This document shows positions 57,862 to 64,000 of a stretch of DNA of 64,000 nucleotides, piece after piece (the stretch's first letter is position 1; each line of letters starts with the position of its first letter). Below the pieces are notes generated by a model. That model saw only the letters and a list, made by a program, of their open reading frames with translations. It searched no databases and was not told where the DNA came from. The stretch is from Clostridia bacterium (GTDB taxonomy: Bacteria; Bacillota; Clostridia; Oscillospirales; Ruminococcaceae): the NCBI GenBank assembly GCA_009929695.1, contig RZZW01000001.1, positions 124,001 to 188,000 on the forward strand, read 5' to 3'. The translations under genes were made by a program, and so were the position numbers.

Positions 57862-59518
57862 TTGCGCACTTATGTAAAAGATAGCGTCCTGTGACGGCGT
57901 TTTTCTGTGTGTAATCGACAAATACGGCACATTTTGCGCCGTAAAGAAGCGCAGTGCCGCGTTTTATTCCTTTTTTTGGCGCGGTTTCGGGGTTTTGCGA
58001 CAGCGCTATGACTGCTTTGCGCAGCATGTCGTCTTTAACTTGCAGACATTTTGGAAGCTTGCCTGTGCTGTTTATCGAAAGCATATCACACACCATTGCG
58101 TCGCGCAGAAAATCTTTTTCGACATTCGGCATATTGACGCATTTTTCGTAAAGAATTTGTGCATATTCGTCAAGCGGAGTTTTCGCGGGGACACCGCCTA
58201 TTTGGGTATAAAAATCAAACGGCGTTAGCCTTGTTTTGGCGAGCATATACGCGGCTGTCTCGCGAAAGCGTCCGCTGTTGTATATGCGCTCTAGCGCGTC
58301 CTCGGTGCTTCGCAAAATGGCGATATCCTTAGGCGCGAGCCACGGTGTTGAAGTAACCTCATATGGCGGCGTTAGCGAAAATTCGCACGGAAATTCCTGC
58401 GGTTCGTCGCGCATGGCGCTGCCGTACAAAAGCTTTAAAAAGCCGAGCTGAAGCATATTTGCGCCGAGAGCGTAGGCGGTGTTGAAGCTTTGAGCAAAGG
58501 TGGCAATGTTTTCATAAGGCAAGCCCGCGATTAAATCTATGTGCACGTGCATATTTTGCATGGCGACAAGACGCTGTATGTTCTTTTTGAGCACTGTTGT
58601 ATCTGTTTTTCGGCGCACCGCCGCGAGGGTTTTTTCGCAAAACGACTGCATGCCGATTTCAAGCTGAAACGCGCCGACAGGGGCTTTTTGAAGCAGCTTA
58701 AACGTCTCTTCGCGCAAGATATCGCCCGCAAGCTCAAAGTGAAAGCACACTCCGGCGGGGATTTTTGTGCCGTAATTACCCAGGATAAACTGCAAAATAG
58801 CATTCGCGTGCGCGGGATTTGCGTTGAAGGTTCTGTCGATGAATTTGACTGTCTGCGTGCCGGAATTTGACAGGAGTAAAATGTTTTCAAACGACTTTTC
58901 AAGGCTGAAATATCGCGGCTTTCCACAGCGCCCCGAAAGGCAGAACGCGCAGGAGTACGGGCAACCGCGACTTGTTTCAAGATACGCTATGCGCCCGCCG
59001 AGCGCGGCGAGATATTCGGGCGTGTAGGGGCTTGGCACCTCGCCGTCTAATACGCACGGCTCGCTGATTTTTTCGCGCGTGCACAGGCCGCTTACGATTT
59101 GCGGTGTGGGCGCTTCGGATTTTTCAAGGCACGACAAAAATGCGGGAACGCTCTCCTCGCCCTCTCCGGATAAAATGTAATCTATTTCGTTATTTGTCGC
59201 GAGCATCTCGGCGGCGTTGTAGCTTACTTCGGGGCCTCCGAGCGCGATTATTATGCTTGGAAGCTCATTTTTTATGCGTTTTGTGAGCCGCAGCGTTTCG
59301 GTGATGTTCCATATATAGCATGTAAAGGTGACGACGGTTGGCGCTTTTGACAAAATCCGCACGAGCACGTCGTCCTCTTTTTCGTTTATAGTCGCTTCAA
59401 GCACCTGCGCGTTTATATGCGGTGCATACTGCTTCACGCCCGCCAAAAGGCACCACGGCGCAGGCGACGAGTGAATATATTTGGCGTTTAAAACGCAGAA
59501 TAAGGCTGAAAATTCCAT
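57839..59518 (-). CDS. B12-binding radical SAM protein (DUF4080)
   Basis: A 559-residue protein. Residues ~1-150 are a B12-binding-like Rossmann domain (IALGGPEVSYNAAEMLA, DYILSGEGEESVPAFL). The radical SAM core has SRGCPYSCAFCLSG with the CxxxCxxC cluster, FIDRTFNANP and FELAGDIL. The C-terminal DUF4080 region spans ~370-559. Such proteins are widespread in Clostridia with unknown substrate. ATG at 59518 follows AAGGAG; a 31-residue longer start reads repeat DNA. Confidence 0.9.
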   Translation of the reverse strand: MEFSALFCVLNAKYIHSSPAPWCLLAGVKQYAPHINAQVLEATINEKEDDVLVRILSKAPTVVTFTCYIWNITETLRLTKRIKNELPSIIIALGGPEVSYNAAEMLATNNEIDYILSGEGEESVPAFLSCLEKSEAPTPQIVSGLCTREKISEPCVLDGEVPSPYTPEYLAALGGRIAYLETSRGCPYSCAFCLSGRCGKPRYFSLEKSFENILLLSNSGTQTVKFIDRTFNANPAHANAILQFILGNYGTKIPAGVCFHFELAGDILREETFKLLQKAPVGAFQLEIGMQSFCEKTLAAVRRKTDTTVLKKNIQRLVAMQNMHVHIDLIAGLPYENIATFAQSFNTAYALGANMLQLGFLKLLYGSAMRDEPQEFPCEFSLTPPYEVTSTPWLAPKDIAILRSTEDALERIYNSGRFRETAAYMLAKTRLTPFDFYTQIGGVPAKTPLDEYAQILYEKCVNMPNVEKDFLRDAMVCDMLSINSTGKLPKCLQVKDDMLRKAVIALSQNPETAPKKGIKRGTALLYGAKCAVFVDYTQKNAVTGRYLLHKCAIDNLPRK

Positions 59519-59558
59519 GTTGCTCCTTTTTGACCGCATTTGCTCGTGCAAACTTGCG

Positions 59559-59623
59559 CGGGCGATTCGTGAATCGCCCCTACACGCCTTGCGACAATGT
59601 AGGGACGCCATACATGGCGTCCG
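59559..59623. repeat. GTAGGG-shell palindromes with GCGATTC and ACGCCAT cores
   Basis: GGGCGATTCGTGAATCGCCC then CTACA (59559-59584) and TGTAGGGACGCCATACATGG then CGTCCG (59598-59623). Two different cores. Confidence 0.87.
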
Positions 59624-59642
59624 TTAGTAATGTTCAACGAAT

Positions 59643-59676
59643 AAAGGTGCTGCTACACATTGGCAACAGCACCTTT
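59643..59676 (-). terminator. Hairpin after kduI
   Basis: Stem AAAGGTGCTG / CAGCACCTTT with an internal GTTGCCAA-like loop; the T run on the minus strand is short (CTTTATTC). It lies 20 nt after kduI. Confidence 0.75.
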
Positions 59677-59696
59677 ATTTTACACTATAAATTAAA

Positions 59697-60548
59697 TTAT
59701 CGCAAGCTTGTTGTGGGGATGTTGTCCATGTCGTCGAAGGCTTGGTTTTCGCCGCCCATTGCCCAGATGAAGGTGTAGTTGCTTGTGCCGCAGCCTGAAT
59801 GGATGCTCCATGACGGGCTGATAACGGCTTCTTCATTCTGCATGACGATGTGGCGTGTTTGGTCGCCTTCGCCCATCATGTGGAACACGACGTTGTCCTG
59901 CGGGACTTCAAAATACATATAAATTTCCATGCGGCGCTCGTGTGTGTGTGAGGGCATGGTGTTCCATACGCTGCCTGGGTCGAGCACTGTCATGCCCATT
60001 GAGAGCTGGCAGGTTTTGAGCACGTCGGGGTGGATAAACTGGTTGATGACGCGCTTATTTGATGTTTCCATTGCACCGAGCGGTCGCTTTGCGGCGTCGG
60101 CAATTTTGATAAGGCGTGTCTCATACGCGCAGTGTGCGGGCGCTGAAACCATGTAGAATTTTGCGGGCTTGTCAGCGTTTTTGCTTGCGAAAAGCACTTC
60201 TTTTGCGCCCTGCGTGATGTAAAGGCAGTCTTTATAGCCAAGCTCGTAGACAGTGCCGTCGACTGTAATTGTGCCGTCGCAGCCCTCGCCACCGATGTTG
60301 AAAATACCGATTTCGCGGCGCTCTAGGAAGAACTTTGTGCCAAAGTTTGCCCATACATCAATGCCCTTGTCAATGGAGACAGTCTCTGTTGTGGGCATGC
60401 AGCCGAGCGTGACCATGCGGTCTACATGGCTGTAAACGGCTGTGACCTCGTTTGCTTTGTACAAGCCCTGAATAAGAAACTCGTCGCGAGTCTCCTCAGT
60501 AGTATAGCGCTTAAAATCGCGCTGATTTGCAGAATAACGAATATCCAT
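59697..60548 (-). CDS. kduI: 5-keto-4-deoxyuronate isomerase
   Basis: A 283-residue KduI. TTEETRDEFLIQGLYKANEV is the N-terminal signature; FNIGGEGCDGTITVDG, VSAPAHCAYETRLI and MPSHTHERRMEIYMYFEVP (zinc His and Glu) follow, then GGENQAFDDMD. It isomerises 5-keto-4-deoxyuronate from pectin or hyaluronate to DKII, upstream of KduD, KdgK and Eda. GGAGG lies before ATG at 60548. It is 16 kb from eda-kdgK; no kduD here. Confidence 0.95.
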   Translation of the reverse strand: MDIRYSANQRDFKRYTTEETRDEFLIQGLYKANEVTAVYSHVDRMVTLGCMPTTETVSIDKGIDVWANFGTKFFLERREIGIFNIGGEGCDGTITVDGTVYELGYKDCLYITQGAKEVLFASKNADKPAKFYMVSAPAHCAYETRLIKIADAAKRPLGAMETSNKRVINQFIHPDVLKTCQLSMGMTVLDPGSVWNTMPSHTHERRMEIYMYFEVPQDNVVFHMMGEGDQTRHIVMQNEEAVISPSWSIHSGCGTSNYTFIWAMGGENQAFDDMDNIPTTSLR

Positions 60549-60672
60549 AATGTTTACCTCCAAAAATAATATTTTACTTATGTATATAGAATACCACAAT
60601 GTGTACAATTAAGCCATTTGTATACAAGCAAAAAGAAAAGCGTAATTTATTGTGCAAAAAGGCAATAATGCC

Positions 60673-60710
60673 AAACACGGCGTTGTATTACCATGCACAG
60701 CGCCGTGTTT
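60673..60710 (-). terminator. Hairpin after the TPM gene
   Basis: Stem AAACACGGCG / CGCCGTGTTT with an 18-nt loop, then on the minus strand a smaller GGCA-TTAT-TGCC hairpin and TTTTT. It ends 12 nt after the gene. Confidence 0.75.
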
Positions 60711-60721
60711 TAATTTTAAAT

Positions 60722-61759
60722 TTAATGACCTCTGCCTGCGCCGCCACCTCTTGATGAACCGCCGCCGAAGCCTCCGAAGCTGCCGCCTCCGCCAAAACCG
60801 CCGGAGTGGCGGCCAGCACCGCCGAAGCCACTTCCACCGCCGCCGAATATACCGCCGCCGCTTGAAAAGCCGCCGCCGTTATTGCGCGACGCTCCGCCGT
60901 AGCCGCCTCTGCCTCCAAAACCCATGTTGGGTGGGGGCGGATTTGGTGTGCGCGGCGGGCGCGGGGCATGACGATATGAAAAGCCGAACGGGTTGCCGAA
61001 TATGCCGTAGCCATACCTATACGGACGATAGCCGTAGCCGTAGGACGTGGGATTATACCTTCCATATCGGCGCGGGCGCGTGATTGAGCTGATGATTGTT
61101 ATGACAACGATAAGCGCGATAACCGTCGCGATAATGCCAAACATTCCACCACCACTGTCTTCCTCATAGCCGTAGCCTGCATAGCCATCGTAGTATGGGT
61201 TTTGCGTTGGAGGGACGGGGGTATTTTGTGTGGTTGTTTGCTGCGTGCTGATGCCGTATATATTGCAAAGCTGCATATATACCTGCTCGATTGTCTTTTT
61301 TACGCCTGCGTCATAGTCGCCTTTGGCGAAATCGGGTTCAAGGTAATTGCTCAAAATGCGGCTCAGGGTCGAGGTTGGCAGTGTGCTTTCGATGCCTTTA
61401 CCCTGCACCATTTGATAGTCGCCGTCTTCGGTGTCGGGCGTGACGTAAAGGACTAATAAAACGCCGTTATTTTCAGACGACGAGCCGACCTTCCACTCGT
61501 TAAAAAGCTCGTAGGCGTAGTTTTCCATAGTGTAATCGCCGAGGCTTGTGGTGGTGGCGATGGCTATCTGTGCGCCCTTTGCGTTTTGCTCGAGGTAATT
61601 ATTTTTGGTCGCTAGGTCGCTTTCGGTGTCAGACGAAATTACGTCTGCGCCGTCGGAGACATAGCTTGTCGGCTTGCCTGTGCCAAGTGCAAATGCGGGG
61701 GCGCATATAGCGGCGGCAAGACAAAGCGACATTAAAAACGATAAAATGCGTTTTTTCAT
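60722..61759 (-). CDS. TPM domain protein with Gly-rich tail
   Basis: A 345-residue protein. Signal peptide (KKRILSFLMSLCLAAAICAPAFA), TPM domain (~30-170: SYVSDGADVISSDTESDL, NGVLLVLYVTPDTEDGDYQMV), one transmembrane helix (GIIATVIALIVVITIISSI) and a very Gly-rich C terminus (GGRGGYGG, SSGGGIFGGGG) ending RGGGAGRGH. TPM proteins take part in envelope maintenance. Translated just after the LemA-like gene (18-nt gap). Confidence 0.9.
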   Translation of the reverse strand: MKKRILSFLMSLCLAAAICAPAFALGTGKPTSYVSDGADVISSDTESDLATKNNYLEQNAKGAQIAIATTTSLGDYTMENYAYELFNEWKVGSSSENNGVLLVLYVTPDTEDGDYQMVQGKGIESTLPTSTLSRILSNYLEPDFAKGDYDAGVKKTIEQVYMQLCNIYGISTQQTTTQNTPVPPTQNPYYDGYAGYGYEEDSGGGMFGIIATVIALIVVITIISSITRPRRYGRYNPTSYGYGYRPYRYGYGIFGNPFGFSYRHAPRPPRTPNPPPPNMGFGGRGGYGGASRNNGGGFSSGGGIFGGGGSGFGGAGRHSGGFGGGGSFGGFGGGSSRGGGAGRGH

Positions 61760-61776
61760 TTACTTTTCCTTTGCTT

Positions 61777-62310
61777 TTACGCGAACTGTGTAACCTTAGA
61801 GCCTGTTACCGACGCGATAAGGCTTGCGGGGAAGCCGCTCATTTTTTCTTCTGCGTCGCGCGCTAAGTCATTATACTCCTGCGTTGAGTGCGAGATTATC
61901 GCGTCGCGGCTGCGTAATTCGGATAGCTGCTCCTGCTCTACGCTGCCGGTTTTCGGCTCGCCATTTTTGGCGCAGTATTCGCCGTAAAGCAGCTCTACGG
62001 CGCTTGTGAGCTGAACATTCGCCTTATAAATTTCGCTTGCGCCATCTGCTTTTTCAAGCTGTGCGACGGCTTTTTCGACGGCGGAATACGCGTCTGTGCC
62101 GCCTACGCTCTGCTTTGTCGCGTCGAGAAAAGTCCCCGCGGCGGCCTCGCGCACAGTTATGTCGCCCATGATATTTTCGGCAAAGTACGCCTCGGCTTTT
62201 TTGCCTATTGACGAAAGCTTGCCGCCGCCTATGCCGAATATTGATATGACAACCGCAAGCACAAGCACGACGCTTGCAAGCGGGCGGTTTTCAAGCAAAG
62301 ATTTATTCAT
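61777..62310 (-). CDS. LemA-like membrane-anchored coiled-coil protein
   Basis: A 177-residue protein. One N-terminal transmembrane helix (LASVVLVLAVVISIFGIG) precedes a helical domain ending SHSTQEYNDLARDAEEKMSGFPASLIASVTG, which corresponds to the LemA signature ARxxYNxxVxxYNxxIxxFPxxxiA. It is shorter and more diverged than typical LemA (~190). LemA and TPM genes are usually adjacent, as here. Confidence 0.75.
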   Translation of the reverse strand: MNKSLLENRPLASVVLVLAVVISIFGIGGGKLSSIGKKAEAYFAENIMGDITVREAAAGTFLDATKQSVGGTDAYSAVEKAVAQLEKADGASEIYKANVQLTSAVELLYGEYCAKNGEPKTGSVEQEQLSELRSRDAIISHSTQEYNDLARDAEEKMSGFPASLIASVTGSKVTQFA

Positions 62311-62360
62311 TGGCGTGCTCCTTTAATAATGTGCGGTTGTTGAAATTTGTGCAAAGCTTG

Positions 62361-62434
62361 CGGGCGATTCGTGAATCGCCCCTACAATTTGTGTTGAACC
62401 GTATGGCGGGACATCGAGGACGCCGTCCCCTACA
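62361..62434. repeat. GTAGGG-shell palindromes with GCGATTC and ACGNCGAGGACGCCGT cores
   Basis: GGGCGATTCGTGAATCGCCC then CTACA (62361-62386) and CGGGACATCGAGGACGCCGT then CCCCTACA (62407-62434), the second same subtype as at 24566-24594. Both copies face the same way. Confidence 0.87.
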
Positions 62435-62447
62435 ATTTGCGGTAAAA

Positions 62448-63641
62448 TTATATGTTTGTCTGCGCCATGCTGACTAGCTTATCTTTCAACTGGCTTTCAA
62501 TTCTGCCAAGCTCCACCTCGGCGGCGGCGCGTTTGGCTCTGCCTTCTGTTTGGATTTTGACGACGGCGTCGAGCGTGTCGATAAGGCTTTGGTTTGTCTG
62601 GGTGAGCGTTTCGATATCGACTATGCCGCGCTCTGACTCCTGCGCTGCCTGAATTGTGCCCTGCTTGAGAGCGGCGGCGTTTTTCTGCAACAGCTCGTTT
62701 GTCATATCTGTGACGGCGCGCTGTGCGTCGATTGCCTGCTGCGAATGGGCAAGGCCGAGCGCGAGCACCATTTGACTTTTCCAAAGCGGAATTGTATTGA
62801 CGATAGATGTCTGAATTTTCTCCGCCATCATTGTGTCGTTTGACTGAATAAGGCGGATTTGCGGCGACATCTGCACAGACACGTTGCGTGTTAGCTCAAG
62901 GTCGTACAGTTTTTTCTCGAAGCGGTCGCAAAGGTCAGCTAAGTCCTTAGCAGCCTGCGCATCCTCGGGAAGGCTTGACGCTTTGGCTTTTTCGACAAGC
63001 GCTTTAAGCTGTGTCTCGCGCGTCTCGGCAAGTTTTTTCTTGCCCGCGAGGACGTACATTGTGAGCTCTTTAAAATATACCTGATTCATCTCATACATTT
63101 TGTCGAGCATTGCGATATCCTTTAAGAGCACCACTTGATGATCCTGTAGCATACCCTCGATTTTGTCGACGTTTGTCTCGACCTTGTTATATTTTGTTTT
63201 GAGCGAATCAAGCTGAACGGAGCTTTTTTTGAAAAATCCGAAAAAGCCCTTTGTCTCCTCGTTGGGGTCAAACCCCTTGAGCTCGCCGACAAGGTCTGTT
63301 ATCATGTTGCCAACCTCGCCCAAATCTTTGGTGCGGATGGTTTCAAGCGCGGCTGATGAGAAATCGGCGACCTTTTTTTGGCTTGACGCGCCGTACTGGA
63401 GCACTTGAGTTGAATTTGTGAGGTCTATTTTTTCAGAAAAATCCGCGACCTGCTTTTTTTCGTCCTCGGAGAGCGAGCTGTCGTCGAGGATTTTCGCCTG
63501 AGGCTGCGGCGCGGGCTGTGGTTCAGCCTGTTTTGGCTCTTCGATGTCCAAGGTCAGCGACGGCGCGACGGGCGCATCGTCGGAGAGTGTCAGCACCGGT
63601 GTTGCACCTGTTAATGTGGCGGAGTTTTGTGTGTCAGGCAT
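62448..63641 (-). CDS. TelA-like toxic anion resistance protein
   Basis: A 397-residue all-helical protein of the TelA/YaaN family. A Pro/Gln-rich N-terminal ~55 residues precedes KIDLTNSTQVLQYGASSQKKVADFS and a long coiled coil (LKTKYNKVETNVDKIEGMLQ, ELTMYVLAGKKKLAETRE). SVQMSPQIRLIQSNDTMMAEKIQTSI and PLWKSQMVLALGL in the C-terminal half are conserved. Members sit near tellurite, nisin or envelope stress genes. The upstream gene is XpaC-like, its usual partner. Confidence 0.92.
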   Translation of the reverse strand: MPDTQNSATLTGATPVLTLSDDAPVAPSLTLDIEEPKQAEPQPAPQPQAKILDDSSLSEDEKKQVADFSEKIDLTNSTQVLQYGASSQKKVADFSSAALETIRTKDLGEVGNMITDLVGELKGFDPNEETKGFFGFFKKSSVQLDSLKTKYNKVETNVDKIEGMLQDHQVVLLKDIAMLDKMYEMNQVYFKELTMYVLAGKKKLAETRETQLKALVEKAKASSLPEDAQAAKDLADLCDRFEKKLYDLELTRNVSVQMSPQIRLIQSNDTMMAEKIQTSIVNTIPLWKSQMVLALGLAHSQQAIDAQRAVTDMTNELLQKNAAALKQGTIQAAQESERGIVDIETLTQTNQSLIDTLDAVVKIQTEGRAKRAAAEVELGRIESQLKDKLVSMAQTNI

Positions 63642-63704
63642 TATGATTTAGTCCTTTCTGTTTATGGGTAATATTCTATCATACAATTGTTAAAATGATG
63701 TGAA

Positions 63705-64000
63705 TTAAAGCGTAAGATTTGGCTTTGTATCGGGTTTTTCCGCCGTCATTTCGGCGTTTGTCAAGCCGTCGCCGCGAATCATGCTGTCGAGCACTGTTAT
63801 ATCGGACGACACATCGAGCACCTTGTCGGCAAAAAGAGCGTCGAGTTGCTTTTCAAAGGCTGTCGCGATGGTGTCGGAATTAGCTTTTACGTCGCTCATG
63901 AGGCTTTTTGCGTTATCGCCTGCCGCGCCGCTTTTTGAAAGCTCGACGTAGGAGGTGAGAATTTTAATTGAGGTCGGCAGATAATACGCGGCGAATTTAC
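63705..64000 (-). CDS. XpaC-like 5-bromo-4-chloroindolyl phosphate hydrolysis protein, 5' end outside the window
   Basis: The C-terminal ~97 residues are visible. The frame is open to the window edge: FAAYYLPTSIKILTSYVELS, then SDTIATAFEKQLDALFAD and LDVSSDITVLDSMIRGDGL, typical of XpaC-like proteins. These are usually adjacent to TelA, as here. An internal ATG at 63899 has no RBS and is not the start. Confidence 0.8.
   Translation of the reverse strand, partial: KFAAYYLPTSIKILTSYVELSKSGAAGDNAKSLMSDVKANSDTIATAFEKQLDALFADKVLDVSSDITVLDSMIRGDGLTNAEMTAEKPDTKPNLTL

Noticed and set aside
59519..59611. Longer N terminus for the radical SAM protein
   Set aside because: The extra residues translate a GTAGGG repeat; the ATG at 59518 has a good RBS.
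661..62434. CRISPR array formed by the many palindromic repeats
   Set aside because: Copies are dispersed, in both orientations, with no regular spacers and no cas genes.

Overview
The window looks like chromosomal DNA from an anaerobic, spore-forming member of the Clostridia, probably a gut Oscillospirales-type organism. The evidence is gene content: a yabP-yabQ-divIC-S1 (yabR-like) sporulation/division cluster, hydroxylamine reductase with ferredoxin, an iron-containing alcohol dehydrogenase, FeoAB with a FeoB-associated Cys-rich protein, QueH, DUF896, DegV and a B12-type radical SAM protein. Most starts have strong AGGAGG-like ribosome binding sites, and GTG/TTG starts are common. Species assignment is inference; there is no rRNA in the window.

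Layout. 1-5.6 kb: a flavodoxin-fold reductase, the yabP/yabQ/divIC/S1 cluster (yabQ frameshifted at a T7 run), TcdA, an XRE/S24 regulator, a TtcA-like protein and a YfcE-like phosphodiesterase. 5.6-10.1 kb: a GT-C-like membrane protein, an SGNH protein and an MBOAT acyltransferase, probably a cell-surface glycan acylation module. 10.1-13.8 kb: serC-serA, thioredoxin and a Crp/Fnr regulator. 13.8-25 kb: aldo/keto reductase, methyltransferase, a solo UgpC/MsmK ATPase, an AraC regulator, nagB, feoA-feoB-FeoB-associated protein, a class A PBP and DUF896. 25-31 kb: queH, flavin reductase, GT2, DegV, TrmL, a pyridoxal kinase, YtxH-like protein, VanZ and tRNA-Leu(UAG). 31-38.5 kb: ferredoxin-cupin-hcp operon, a two-component system with an attached envelope protein, a lipoprotein and a MerR regulator beside a DUF362 gene remnant. 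39-44.4 kb: Fe-ADH, LysR, and an IclR-controlled KDPG aldolase/KDG kinase operon. 44.5-48.7 kb: small membrane/secreted proteins, an IS1182-type element, a sigma-factor remnant and an Rrf2-cupin pair. 48.8-57.8 kb: a pyrC-F-K-D-E-carA-carB operon on the minus strand (pyrB is not in the window). 57.8-64 kb: DUF4080 radical SAM protein, kduI, and a TPM/LemA/TelA/XpaC cluster running off the edge.

How it fits together. The uronate genes (kduI, eda, kdgK, IclR repressor) suggest growth on pectin-derived sugars. The pyr-car operon makes UMP. It is preceded by a promoter, a 22-codon leader peptide with a strong RBS, and a terminator whose 5' arm overlaps the leader stop codon. That arrangement resembles pyrBI-type UTP-sensitive attenuation and is the most interesting regulatory candidate here.

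The other striking feature is the density of dispersed palindromic DNA between genes. One family has a conserved GTAGGG shell around a variable but self-complementary core. One is a TGTCATTCTGAGC inverted pair. One has long purine/pyrimidine arms, some enclosing two or three further hairpins (cloverleaf shape). Several copies supply the stop codon or last residues of neighbouring genes. All calls come from reading the sequence; no search was run.
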